A stretch of 22,723 bases of DNA from the IMG/VR virus record IMGVR_UViG_3300042090_000565, positions 1-22,723 of that record; one strand, written 5' to 3'. Both the position numbers and the translations under genes were made by a program. The notes beneath the pieces were generated by a model, which was not told the origin of the DNA, made no database searches, and saw nothing but the letters and a program-made list of their open reading frames with translations. Positions 1 to 7,815 of this stretch are shown in pieces. Source of the DNA: a virus. How positions within the stretch are numbered: the first letter of the stretch is position 1; the number at the start of each line of letters is the position of its first letter.

Positions 1-1
1 C

Positions 2-271
2 AGCAAGAAACTTGCTGACCAAATCACGGAAATCATCCAGAAGATGGGAGATGCTTCTACGACCTGGGTGCGCAAGCCAAGCATCGCAAAGTTTCCGGAT
101 GGCCGTACCGCAAAGGCGCGGGTTGGCTGGATGGTCACGCGGCGCAAAGGTGTAAATACGCGGGGATGGACGGCAACTCGCGTCCCATATAGCGGACCGG
201 TTTGCTGCGTCTGCGTTCCCAATAAGTTTCTTTATGTTCGGCGCAACGGGAAAGTGGCATGGTCCGGAAAT
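2..271 (+). other. C-terminal splicing region of an intein inside the portal gene
   Basis: The segment ends with intein block F/G-like sequence: YSGPVCCVCVPNKFLYVRR followed by NGKVAWSGN. Asn269-271 is then directly followed by Thr (272-274), which would be the +1 nucleophile, and portal sequence resumes with TEGS. The penultimate residue is Gly instead of the usual His, a variant known in some inteins. The N-terminal splicing half and any homing endonuclease would lie upstream of the window. Confidence 0.75.
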
Positions 272-1771
272 ACGGAAGGTTCCGTCCCGGGCGTTGTGCA
301 AGTCGTGCCGCGCGGAACTTCCCCCGAACGCATCGAAGAAGCGATGGAGTGGATGAACTCGCAGCTCGCCGGCAATCTGGCGAAGCGCAATCAATGGCGC
401 CTGGTGCAGGGATTCAACGAGCCCGGCAAGCCGGACCAGATCGTATTTTCCAAAGAGACGCTGCTCGCCGGCATCTACGACGAAAAGCATATCCGCGAAA
501 TCGCCTATGGCTACGGCACTTCTCCGCAGCGTTTGATGAAGATGATTCGCACGGAAGGAAAATCCTCTTCCGATGCGGCCGAAGTCGAAGGCACGCTGCC
601 GTGGGTTTTGTGGGTCAAGGGCGTCATCGATTTCATCATCCAGCGCAAGATGGGCCTGGTCGATTATGAAATCGCGCTCAATCCCTACGCCGAGCCGGAT
701 CCGCTGAAGAACGCGGCCGCGCTGACCATGCTGGTGGGCAAAGCCATCCTCACGCCGAACGAAGCACGCAAGCGCGTGGGCGAAGAACTCCGGCCGGAAC
801 CGGAAGCCGACCGTCTTGGTGTCATAGGCGGAACAGGATTTATTCCTGTGGGCGTTGCTTCCGTTACGGCCGGGGTTATGGTGGGCGACGACGGCAACAT
901 CAAGCCGCATCCCGTGACGCCGACGCCTCCGCCAGAAAATCCTGGAGCCAAGGGTGATGCGAACCATAACGCGACGCGCTCCGGCACGCCGCCTCAACAG
1001 GCAGCCGGAGGCGGTCGTTCGACCGGAAGAAATACCGGTACGCCGAACGGAAAAGAAAGCCTCGACGGTAAAAAAAAACTTTCAAAGCGCGTCGGATCGC
1101 GTATTGAAGCGGGAGTATTGAGCCCGGAATCCCTGCAAGGCGTCTCCCGCGCCCAGGAAACCCTTCGCAAGATTTTTCAGAAACAAGTGAATGCCGCGGT
1201 CGCCAAATGCGCGCATTTGCACAAGGATGTGGCCATTGCGCTGACCAAGCGCAAGTTCGGCAACGTGCAGTTCAATCTCTCCGCGCCCGACGCGCAAAAA
1301 GTTCTGGCTATCCCCGTCGACGGCCAGGATCTGGCGCCAAAGGGTCGCGACATGCAGCCGCACTGCACGGTCCTGTGGGGTTTCCATCCCGAAGTCACCG
1401 GCGAGCAGATCAGCGCCATCAGCAAAGGCATTGGCGACATCGAAGTTTCCGTCCAGGATCTCGAAGCGTTTCCGGCCGGCAACGACGGCGTGCCGCTGGT
1501 CATTCGCGTCGAAAGCGAGAAGCTGCGGAAGCTGCGCGCCGATCTTGAAGTTCTCCCGCACACCAAGAGTTTCCCCGACTATCTCCCGCACGTTTGCGTG
1601 GCCTACCTCAAGCCGGAAGCCGATGCGCAAAAATACGTGACCGCCGGCAATCCGCTGAAGGGTGAAACCTTCCTGCTCAAGGAGCTGGTGCATTCGGGTG
1701 TAGACTACACCGTGACGCAGCTTGAAAAACTTCTTCTGCCCAGTGAACTGATCCGGAGGATGGAGAAATGA
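2..1771 (+). CDS. Portal protein C-terminal part (partial, intein-interrupted) fused to a 2H phosphoesterase domain
   Basis: The frame is open from the window edge, so the 5' end is missing; the first ATG at 44 is not a likely start. Numbering from that ATG, residues 1-76 look like the C-terminal end of an intein. Residues 77 to about 285 resemble the C-terminal half of HK97/SPP1-type portal proteins (TEGS, GTSPERIEE, LAGNLAKRNQWRL, ALTMLVGKAILTPNEARKRV). Portals form the dodecameric ring at the DNA-packaging vertex. About residues 290-350 are a Pro/Gly/Asn-rich linker. The C-terminal part, about 390-560, carries two 2H-superfamily motifs, H440-C-T and H516-V-C, 76 residues apart, as in LigT/2'-5' RNA ligase-like cyclic phosphodiesterases. 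The second motif has Cys where Thr/Ser is usual. The stop overlaps the next start (ATGA). The portal call is firm, the 2H call is good, and the substrate is unknown. Confidence 0.87.
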   Translation, partial: SKKLADQITEIIQKMGDASTTWVRKPSIAKFPDGRTAKARVGWMVTRRKGVNTRGWTATRVPYSGPVCCVCVPNKFLYVRRNGKVAWSGNTEGSVPGVVQVVPRGTSPERIEEAMEWMNSQLAGNLAKRNQWRLVQGFNEPGKPDQIVFSKETLLAGIYDEKHIREIAYGYGTSPQRLMKMIRTEGKSSSDAAEVEGTLPWVLWVKGVIDFIIQRKMGLVDYEIALNPYAEPDPLKNAAALTMLVGKAILTPNEARKRVGEELRPEPEADRLGVIGGTGFIPVGVASVTAGVMVGDDGNIKPHPVTPTPPPENPGAKGDANHNATRSGTPPQQAAGGGRSTGRNTGTPNGKESLDGKKKLSKRVGSRIEAGVLSPESLQGVSRAQETLRKIFQKQVNAAVAKCAHLHKDVAIALTKRKFGNVQFNLSAPDAQKVLAIPVDGQDLAPKGRDMQPHCTVLWGFHPEVTGEQISAISKGIGDIEVSVQDLEAFPAGNDGVPLVIRVESEKLRKLRADLEVLPHTKSFPDYLPHVCVAYLKPEADAQKYVTAGNPLKGETFLLKELVHSGVDYTVTQLEKLLLPSELIRRMEK

Positions 1772-2238
1772 AAAAAGATGATCTGAAGCGACTGGTTCCG
1801 CTATTTATTTTCGCCATGCTGTTCGTCATGTTCGTGCTCACCGGCTGCGGCAGCAAATCGCCGCTCGACTGGTGGCTGACGAAAAAGATCCTTCCACCCG
1901 CCATGCTCAAGGGATCCGTCAAGCAGGTCACGCCCGTTGTGATCACAACCACTTCCTGCCCGGCGCTCTATCTCAACACGCCGTATCAGTGCCAATTCAA
2001 CGCCACCGGAGGCACGCCGCCGTACACCTGGCAGATCACCATTACCGGATTGCCCGGGCTCACCGCGAACTCCGCTGGACTGGTGAGTGGAACCGTTCCC
2101 GCGTGTTCCGGCAGCGTGACGCTCAACTGCATCAGCTTGCCGAATCCGCCGGCCGTGCCGCAAGGTTTGCAGTTCCAGCTCGCCGACGGTCGCACGATTC
2201 CGATTACCGTTCTGCCTGGACCGAAGAAAGGCAGATAG
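1768..2238 (+). CDS. Small lipoprotein with a truncated Ig-like (He_PIG-type) domain
   Basis: This 156-residue protein has a classic lipoprotein signal: a basic N-terminus (MKKDDLKR), a hydrophobic stretch at residues 9-24 and the lipobox L24-T25-G26-C27. It should be lipid-modified at Cys27 and anchored to a membrane. From about residue 55, GGTPPYTWQI, LPGLTANSAGLVSGT and a final IPITVLP strand resemble a putative Ig domain (He_PIG family) common in bacterial surface proteins. The start overlaps the portal stop, which implies translational coupling inside the head operon. A membrane lipoprotein here is odd for a virion part. A role in superinfection exclusion is a reasonable guess by analogy with other phage lipoproteins, but nothing in the sequence proves it. 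The stop is UAG; reading through it would add 32 residues and end inside the next gene. Confidence 0.75.
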   Translation: MKKDDLKRLVPLFIFAMLFVMFVLTGCGSKSPLDWWLTKKILPPAMLKGSVKQVTPVVITTTSCPALYLNTPYQCQFNATGGTPPYTWQITITGLPGLTANSAGLVSGTVPACSGSVTLNCISLPNPPAVPQGLQFQLADGRTIPITVLPGPKKGR

Positions 2239-2320
2239 GCTCATGCCGTACAGCGAATCCACCGGCCACTGCGGAGAAAGCTTGACTCCGCTGCTATGAA
2301 GCGGTGGCACGGAGAGCAAT
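2239..2320 (+). other. Short intergenic stretch with a hairpin and an 18-codon reading frame
   Basis: The hairpin is GCGGAG (2271-2276) with CTCCGC (2286-2291) and a 9-nt loop containing AAGCTT. No T-tract follows, so it is not an obvious terminator. An ATG at 2243 opens an 18-codon frame beginning MPYSES, which resembles the MPYSDD start of the next gene. A GGAGAG Shine-Dalgarno sits just before ATG 2321. Confidence 0.35.
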
Positions 2321-3199
2321 ATGCCCTATTCCGATGATGGCGTGGACGTTCCAAAATATATCCATGGCGATAAGAAACGCCGGCAGTTCGCGCATGTTTG
2401 GAACAGCGCCTATCAGCGCGCCAAGGCCGAGGGCAAGAGCGATAAGGAAGCCGAAAGTTTTGCTTTCCGCGAAGCCAATGGAGTGACCAGCAAGGCTGCG
2501 CAAAAAGCGTTCGAGAAGCTGCTCGATGAATCGCGCACCGATTTTGCCAATGCCTGGGCCGACACGATCAGCAAAGCGATCGAGGACTTCTGGCTGGAAC
2601 TTCCGGCCGAAATCCGTCCCGTGCTCGAGGAAGCGGCCGCCAGCGGAATCGGTGCCGGCATGCTGCAGCTCGATGTTGCCGACGCAAAACTTTTATCCCG
2701 CGCAAAAGACGTTGCCGAAAAATACGCGCTCGAACGTTCCGGCGAATTGATCGGCATGACGCATGACGTAAACGGCAACCTGGTTCCCAATCCTTCGGCC
2801 CAATGGGTCATCAGCCAAACCACCCGCGAAAAAATCCGCGCGATTGTGGCCGACGCCTTGACCGAGGATCTTCCGCTCAGTGAAGTGCGCGAGAGGATCC
2901 AGGTGGCGCTCGCCGATGAATCCAGCGGCACCGGAATTTTTTCGGAAAACCGCGCCGCGAAAATTGCGGAAACTGAAGTGGCAAACGCGCAGAGCTACGG
3001 GCAGTTCGTGACCTGGCAAGGTTCCGGCGTCATCAAGAAGGTGACCTGGCAGACTTCCGAAGATGAAAAAGTTTGCGAAACCTGCGAAGGAAACGACAAT
3101 GTGACCGTCGAAATCGGCCGGCCTTTCCCCTCCGGCGACCTGTATCCGGGAGCCCATCCCTTGTGCCGATGCGTATTGGTGGCCACCGAATCCGATTAG
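2321..3199 (+). CDS. Head morphogenesis / minor capsid protein (SPP1 gp7 / Mu gpF family)
   Basis: This 292-residue protein is homologous in pattern to the minor head proteins that sit next to the portal and act in capsid assembly or DNA ejection. The first 55 or so residues (VPKYIHGDKKRRQFAHVWNS, then a helix rich in E, A and K) resemble a ChaB-like helical domain often fused to phage proteins. The middle is helical. The C-terminus has the usual metal-binding-like motif: C252-x-x-C255, then H279-P-L-C282-R-C284 near the end. A GGAGAG ribosome site supports ATG 2321. Position directly after the portal block matches other HK97-type phages. The stop is UAG; readthrough would add only 11 codons before a UAA inside the 49-bp repeat. 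Confidence 0.85.
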   Translation: MPYSDDGVDVPKYIHGDKKRRQFAHVWNSAYQRAKAEGKSDKEAESFAFREANGVTSKAAQKAFEKLLDESRTDFANAWADTISKAIEDFWLELPAEIRPVLEEAAASGIGAGMLQLDVADAKLLSRAKDVAEKYALERSGELIGMTHDVNGNLVPNPSAQWVISQTTREKIRAIVADALTEDLPLSEVRERIQVALADESSGTGIFSENRAAKIAETEVANAQSYGQFVTWQGSGVIKKVTWQTSEDEKVCETCEGNDNVTVEIGRPFPSGDLYPGAHPLCRCVLVATESD

Positions 3200-3221
3200 C
3201 CCGTTTCTCCTATTTTGACCC

Positions 3222-3270
3222 CCCTAAAAAAATAACTACCACTCGGTGGATTTTTCCTATACGGTTTTGG
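3222..3270 (+). repeat. 49-bp direct repeat, copy 1 (leader of the prohead protease gene)
   Basis: This 49-base stretch is identical to 20357-20405. It starts with CCCTAAAAAAATAACTACC, continues with a short palindrome CCAC-TCG-GTGG and a T5 run, and ends TATACGGTTTTGG. It lies between the head morphogenesis stop and the start of the protease gene. The sequence continues differently on both sides. Confidence 0.95.
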
Positions 3271-3284
3271 ACGTGGAACCAGAA

Positions 3285-4502
3285 ATGGAAAACTTCTCCA
3301 AGTTCATCCGATTCACCAAGGTCGATGCGGCAAAGCGCGAAGTGTCCGGCATCGTCACTGCGGAAGCTCCGGACAAGGACTTCGAAGTTTGCGATTACGA
3401 AAAATCGAAACCCTACTACAAAGCCTGGTCCGAAGAGTTCAACAAGGCCACTGACGGAAAATCTCTCGGGAATCTCAGGGAAATGCATAACCTTTCCGCG
3501 GTCGGCAAGGCGCTCGACATCCAGTTCAACGACGCCGAAAAAGAAATCACCATGACTTTCAAGGTCGTGGACGACAATGCCTGGAAAAAGTGCGAAGAGC
3601 GGGTGTACACCGGCTTCTCGCAGGGCGGTCGCAAGGTCGGAGAACAGATCCCCGATCCGGTTTATAAGAACTGCCAGCGGTATGTAGCGAATCCCGTGGA
3701 AGTCAGCTTGGTCGATAACCCCTGCCTCCCGGATGCGCATTTTGCGTACGTCAAGGCCGACGGCACGACCGAAATGCGGAAGTTCCTCAAGGTGGAACCA
3801 CCCGCGAGCGATCCGCGCATCGCGGCGCTCGAACAAGAGGTCAGCCTCTTGAAGGCAGCCAGCGCAGCTCCCATAACCACAACCCCCGTGACGCAGGAAC
3901 CAACGATTGAAACCGTAGCGAAGGCCAAGACGAAGAAAGTGGGCGGGAAGGATTTGACGGCAAGCGACTTTGCGTATGTGGGTGATCCGGACAAAACCGA
4001 GACCTGGAAGCTCCCCCTACATGACGCCAGTCATGTACGCAATGCTCTTGCGCGTTTCAACCAGACCAAGGGTATTCCGGCCGGTGAAAAGGCCAAAGTA
4101 CACGCCAAGATTGTGGCTGCCGCGAAGAAGTTCGGGATCGACGTGGCCAGCGAGCAGGTCAAGATCGTGGCCATCAAAGCGGCCATGCGCAAGGCCGCGC
4201 GCATCTACGTGAACAGCAATCTCGGCAAGGTTTCCAACGAGCATATTCTTTCGCTCGACATGGACATGGGCAAGCTGAACAAGGGCATGTGGGAAGTTTC
4301 GCGCATGGCTTGCACGCTCGAGGATGTGGCCTGCCTGGTTTTCGGCGTCGCCGCCGAGCAGGACTGGGAAGGCGATGAAGATTCGCCCTTGCCGGAAATG
4401 CTGGCGGATAACGTCGCGGCCCTGACGGAAACGCTACTCGCCATGGTCGAAGAGGAAACGAGTGAAATGCTGGCGCAGGTCCGTGGGCGGGTAAAAGCCT
4501 AA
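3285..4502 (+). CDS. Prohead (capsid maturation) protease with C-terminal DUF6582-like domain
   Basis: This 405-residue protein resembles XkdF/HK97 gp4-type prohead serine proteases, which cleave scaffold and capsid during maturation. Candidate catalytic residues are H68 in the REMHNLSAVGK segment and S112 in YTGFSQGG, at a spacing like that of the family, followed by NPVEVSLVDNPCLPDAHF. Residues about 220-286 (LTASDFAYVGDPD, TWKLPLHDASHVRNALARFN, AAAKKFGID) match a DUF6582-type domain. About residues 185-200 look coiled-coil. The last 120 residues are not recognised. I chose ATG 3285; a GTG at 3246 is in frame, but its first eight codons lie in the 49-bp repeat, which is non-coding in its second copy. 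The Shine-Dalgarno is weak. Confidence 0.82.
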   Translation: MENFSKFIRFTKVDAAKREVSGIVTAEAPDKDFEVCDYEKSKPYYKAWSEEFNKATDGKSLGNLREMHNLSAVGKALDIQFNDAEKEITMTFKVVDDNAWKKCEERVYTGFSQGGRKVGEQIPDPVYKNCQRYVANPVEVSLVDNPCLPDAHFAYVKADGTTEMRKFLKVEPPASDPRIAALEQEVSLLKAASAAPITTTPVTQEPTIETVAKAKTKKVGGKDLTASDFAYVGDPDKTETWKLPLHDASHVRNALARFNQTKGIPAGEKAKVHAKIVAAAKKFGIDVASEQVKIVAIKAAMRKAARIYVNSNLGKVSNEHILSLDMDMGKLNKGMWEVSRMACTLEDVACLVFGVAAEQDWEGDEDSPLPEMLADNVAALTETLLAMVEEETSEMLAQVRGRVKA

Positions 4503-4533
4503 CGATTTCGATTTTTTCGAGGGAGGAAAGAAA

Positions 4534-5253
4534 ATGAAACTTACTGAAGCTCAGGATCTCGAGAAGGCTGGCCATTCGATCGGCAACTTCTTCGCCAAGC
4601 AGGTGGAGGATCTCGAAAAAACACACAACTTCCATAAGGCCATGGCAGGTCATCATGGTGCTGCTGGCGCACAGCACACCGCTCTTGCCGCGCACAACAA
4701 GGGCATGGCGGAAGGCTTGGGGAAGGATCATGAGCTGCACGCTCACTTCCACAAGATCTCCGAGCACCACACCGCTCTTGCCGCGCACCAGAACGACATG
4801 TCCGGCCAGCACGCGGCGGAAGCCGAGAAGTGCAAGGCCCAGGTCGACGCCATGAAGGTGATTTCGGCCGAATGGGGCGGGACTCCCGCCGCCAAGGCTG
4901 CCGCTGCGCCCGGTTCTCCCGTGGATCTCAGCAAGGCCAACACCATCACGGAGAAGTTCCAGACCGTGACCGACGCGCTGGTGACCAAGGCTCTCGAACA
5001 GGTTTCGACCAGCAGCGCCGTCGGCGAAGTGCTGGAGAAGTTTGCTCTGGAGCAGATCAACAAGCTGATCGGCGAGAAGATTGGCGACAAGCTCGTCCCG
5101 TCGGCGATCTCGGCCGTCGCACCCACCCGTCCGGGGATCCGGCAGGTGCCGCGCGCCGGTGAGCAGCCGGTTTCGACGAAGCCGGCTGTCCCGCTGGAGT
5201 TTGCCAAGCTGGTCGACACGGAAGATGACGAGGAAAACGCCCGCATCGGATAA
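4534..5253 (+). CDS. Probable capsid scaffold protein, His-rich
   Basis: This 239-residue protein is not recognised by sequence. Its place between the prohead protease and the major capsid protein is that of a scaffold in many HK97-type phages. Residues 1-110 are helical and rich in His and Ala, with the segment HTALAAH occurring twice (about residues 49 and 80), encoded by an exact 21-bp repeat at 4675-4695 and 4768-4788. The C-terminal half is a charged helix followed by an acidic end (VDTEDDEENA). A strong GGAGG ribosome site precedes ATG 4534. The His-rich helix could bind metal, or simply be a surface pattern; there is no further support for a function. Confidence 0.65.
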   Translation: MKLTEAQDLEKAGHSIGNFFAKQVEDLEKTHNFHKAMAGHHGAAGAQHTALAAHNKGMAEGLGKDHELHAHFHKISEHHTALAAHQNDMSGQHAAEAEKCKAQVDAMKVISAEWGGTPAAKAAAAPGSPVDLSKANTITEKFQTVTDALVTKALEQVSTSSAVGEVLEKFALEQINKLIGEKIGDKLVPSAISAVAPTRPGIRQVPRAGEQPVSTKPAVPLEFAKLVDTEDDEENARIG

Positions 5254-5313
5254 GGCCACGGGCACGGCAGAGACTTTCAGGTTCGAACATTTCTGGAGTG
5301 ACAGGAGCGAAAG

Positions 5314-6993
5314 ATGAAACTCAATCAAAGCATGTATAAAGCCGCGATGACGGATGCACGTAACAACGTGGCGAAGGCAATGCCTCCTGGCTCGGAACTT
5401 GCCCAACTCATGAAGCGAGCCATGCCCAAGACGCTCGGAGGGGAAATCGACCCGAAGGACTGGGACTTTTCCCACCCGCTCGTCAAAGCGGTCGGCCGCC
5501 AACTGATCAAGGCGGGTCTGACCTCGAGCACCGGTTTTAACTTCTATGACCTGCGCGGTCCCGCGTATTTCATCTTTCCGTTGCTCACGCCATTCATCCA
5601 GAGCATCCCGCGCACCGGGCGCGTGAATGCCGGCGTCGGCACCGCGGCGCACTGGAAGGCCACGCGCAACCCGAACTCGACGTTCGTGTATGCCGGCGTT
5701 CTCGAAGGGCAGCGCAACGCCACCGCGACGCCGAACGAAATCGACTATTTGGCGACGTACAAAGAGCTCGGCATGGAAGGTGGGGAGACCTTCACGGCGC
5801 AGTTTGCTGGCGAAGGCTACACCGACAACTTGGCCGATGAGCATTTCCGCAACTTGGCTCGCCTGCGCCTCCAGGAAGAGATGATCACCCTGTGGGGCAA
5901 CAGCGGCACCGCTGCTGGCAACCTCGGCTATGCCCTGGGCCAGACCCCGAACGTCACGCAGACCTTGGTGACCACCACGGCCGGCACCCTCGGGACCGGA
6001 TCGAACGTCGTGTCCTGCTGCATCGCCATCACCCCGATGGGCATGAACCCCGGTGGGCAAGCGGGCTATGCCGCACCACCGAGCGTCTCGGGCAGCTTGA
6101 CCCCGAGCTATTCGCGCACCAACGCCGATGGCACCACGACCACCGTGGCCTGCGGTCTCGCGCAGGTTTCGAACGTCGCCGCCGTCACCACCACGACCGG
6201 CACGCAGCAGAAAGTCACCCTGTCGGTTCCGGCCGTCAAGGGCGCAGCGGGCTATGCCTGGTTCTGGGGCATCAACGTTTCCGCCGCGACCTCGAACTGC
6301 AAGCTCGGCGCCATCACCGCATGGCCGAACTACACCGTGGCCGGCGTCGCTGCCGGTACGCAGCTCGCCAACCTCACCGCGTTTGGCACCGACAACAGCT
6401 ATCAGGCGACCGACTTTGACGGCATCGGCACCTACGCCTTCCAGAACGGCTTGTGGACGGACATGAACGGCGGGTCGTTCACGCCAGCCGGCAACGGCCA
6501 AGTGGCGGAAATCGAATCCGACCTGGCCTATCTGTGGACCAACTTCCAGGCACAGCCCGATGCGATTTGGGTTTCGGCCGATGTGAAGGCTGCCCTCGAA
6601 TCGACGATCATCTTCAGCTCGACCGGGAACAACAGCTACATGTTCCAGGTCAGCCAGATGGAACAGCAGACCGGCATCCTGGGTGGCTTCATCATCACCG
6701 GGTACAAGAGCAAGTACTCGATGAACCTGTCGGGCGGCGACACCATCCCCATCCGGATCCACCCGATGTTCCCCCAGGGAACCATGCTGTATGACATCTC
6801 GAAGAACCCCTACCAGCACTCCCGGATTCCGGCCGTGCGCACCTTCTTGACGCAGAAAGACTACTACGCGATCGAATGGCCGATCGTGAGCCGCCAGTGG
6901 ACCTTCGGCACGTACGTCCAGGAAGTTCTGGCGCACTATATGCCTTGGGTCAGCGCCATCCGCACGGGCATCGGCCCCTTCGTCGCGCCTTGA
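5314..6993 (+). CDS. Major capsid protein with an internal Ig/FN3-like insertion
   Basis: This 559-residue protein sits directly after the protease and probable scaffold and is followed by a strong terminator, as expected for the most abundant head protein. The N-terminal part has a helical segment, then LRGPAYFIFPLLTPFIQSIP and TFTAQFAGEGY, compatible with an HK97-fold N-arm and E-loop. About residues 205-365 form a Thr/Gly/Val-rich insertion including VSGSLTPSYSRTNADGTTT and VKGAAGYAWFWGIN, which looks like an FN3/Ig-type domain displayed on the capsid. The fold resumes at DFDGIGTYAFQNG, and the C-terminal end (DYYAIEWPIVSRQWTFGTYV) is typical of capsid P- and A-domain strands. An AGGAG site precedes ATG 5314. 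Confidence 0.85.
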   Translation: MKLNQSMYKAAMTDARNNVAKAMPPGSELAQLMKRAMPKTLGGEIDPKDWDFSHPLVKAVGRQLIKAGLTSSTGFNFYDLRGPAYFIFPLLTPFIQSIPRTGRVNAGVGTAAHWKATRNPNSTFVYAGVLEGQRNATATPNEIDYLATYKELGMEGGETFTAQFAGEGYTDNLADEHFRNLARLRLQEEMITLWGNSGTAAGNLGYALGQTPNVTQTLVTTTAGTLGTGSNVVSCCIAITPMGMNPGGQAGYAAPPSVSGSLTPSYSRTNADGTTTTVACGLAQVSNVAAVTTTTGTQQKVTLSVPAVKGAAGYAWFWGINVSAATSNCKLGAITAWPNYTVAGVAAGTQLANLTAFGTDNSYQATDFDGIGTYAFQNGLWTDMNGGSFTPAGNGQVAEIESDLAYLWTNFQAQPDAIWVSADVKAALESTIIFSSTGNNSYMFQVSQMEQQTGILGGFIITGYKSKYSMNLSGGDTIPIRIHPMFPQGTMLYDISKNPYQHSRIPAVRTFLTQKDYYAIEWPIVSRQWTFGTYVQEVLAHYMPWVSAIRTGIGPFVAP

Positions 6994-7009
6994 TCTTAAC
7001 GGTCTAACC

Positions 7010-7043
7010 GGGACAGGGGTTTAACGACTCCTGTCCCTTTTTT
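7010..7043 (+). terminator. Rho-independent terminator after the capsid gene
   Basis: The stem GGGACAGG (7010-7017) pairs with CCTGTCCC (7030-7037), can be extended inward by three pairs including one G-T, and is followed directly by six T. It lies 16 bases after the capsid stop and closes the head operon. Confidence 0.93.
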
Positions 7044-7057
7044 CAAGGAGAGTCACC

Positions 7058-7321
7058 ATGCCAGCAACAGGAAATCCTCTAGGCGCGGATGCCCCCAACG
7101 TCCCCACTGCGGCACAGCTCGCCCAACTGGCGACGCTAAAGGCAGCCGCGGTGTCTGCCAAGGCCACCTACGATGCGATCGTGGCCCCTGTGACGGGATC
7201 TTTGCCGGTTGCCCAGGCCGCGTTGCTCAATGCGAACGCAGCCGTGACGCAGTACGAAGCCTACATCGCCGGTGGCCAGAAGCCCGGCATTATCGATGAA
7301 GGCGGGCCAAGCGTAGTTTGA
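7058..7321 (+). CDS. Small helical protein of unknown function
   Basis: This 87-residue protein is not recognised. It has a Pro-rich start (MPATGNPLGADAPNVP), an Ala-rich helical middle (AAQLAQLATLKAAAVSAKATYDAIV, then VAQAALLNANAAVTQYEAYI) and a flexible acidic/Gly end. An AAGGAG site 6 bases upstream supports ATG 7058. The helical pair could be a small virion or decoration component, since the gene follows the capsid gene, but it lies beyond the terminator. Confidence 0.6.
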   Translation: MPATGNPLGADAPNVPTAAQLAQLATLKAAAVSAKATYDAIVAPVTGSLPVAQAALLNANAAVTQYEAYIAGGQKPGIIDEGGPSVV

Positions 7322-7331
7322 TCGGGTCATC

Positions 7332-7562
7332 ATGTTGAACGGCTTTCCATCGCAAGTGGTGATTAGCTACACCGGGGGAACCGGTTCTCCGGTCACGGTG
7401 CAGTTGCCCATTCCGCAAAACGGCAGCGTCGCCGGAACTTCACAGACACAAGTCCCGATGGACTATACGCTGTATGTGAAAAATCTGATGTTGGCGGGCG
7501 GCTTTTGGAACGGCCTGGTGTTTGTGCCGTGGAGTCAAATCACTTCGATCACTGCGAGCTAA
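7332..7562 (+). CDS. Small beta-rich protein of unknown function
   Basis: This 76-residue protein is not recognised. It is rich in Val, Thr, Gly and aromatic residues in alternating strand-like patterns (QVVISYTGGTGSPVTVQLPI, MDYTLYVKNLMLAGGFWNG). It starts 10 bases after the previous stop with no clear Shine-Dalgarno. It is probably co-transcribed with its neighbours and may be a small virion protein. Confidence 0.55.
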   Translation: MLNGFPSQVVISYTGGTGSPVTVQLPIPQNGSVAGTSQTQVPMDYTLYVKNLMLAGGFWNGLVFVPWSQITSITAS

Positions 7563-7563
7563 C

Positions 7564-7749
7564 ATGTATATTCAGCCGGGAACGCCAAGCACTTCAGGAG
7601 TCAGCACCACGGTCTCGAATCCCCTGGTCGGCATCAGCCCCGTCGTGAACGGCGATGTTCTCAAGGTTTGTCCGACCGGCGTGCCGCCCACGAAGTATCT
7701 GGAACCGCTTTCCACGAAGGATTGGCCGAGCGCCGCGTTGCGGGGTTAA
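7564..7749 (+). CDS. Small protein of unknown function
   Basis: This 61-residue protein starts one base after the previous stop and begins MYIQPGTPSTSGVSTTVSN. It is Ser/Thr/Pro/Val-rich with no recognised motif, and its compact spacing supports it as a real member of the small-gene run after the capsid. An upstream in-frame ATG at 7522 lies inside the previous gene and is less likely. Confidence 0.5.
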   Translation: MYIQPGTPSTSGVSTTVSNPLVGISPVVNGDVLKVCPTGVPPTKYLEPLSTKDWPSAALRG

Positions 7750-7779
7750 GCCATTTTTCAGTTCATTTCTTTTACAAAC

Positions 7780-7808
7780 TTGCCCCGTTAGTTTCTTTCC
7801 TGTAGTAT
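7780..7808 (+). promoter_or_regulatory. Candidate sigma70-type promoter giving a leaderless transcript
   Basis: A -35-like TTGCCC (7780-7785), a 17-base spacer and a -10-like TAGTAT (7803-7808) end 7 bases before ATG 7816. Transcription would start at or next to the ATG. No Shine-Dalgarno precedes this gene. Confidence 0.45.
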
Positions 7809-7815
7809 TCCGTTT

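Noticed and set aside
1082-1693. A 203-codon minus-strand frame opposite the 2H domain
   Set aside because: The plus strand has clear 2H motifs; the minus frame has no ribosome site or recognisable domain.
4174-6936. A 920-codon open frame on the minus strand opposite the capsid and scaffold genes
   Set aside because: It is antisense to two well-supported genes, is Arg/Gly/His-rich without motifs, and arises from the codon bias of a GC-rich sequence.
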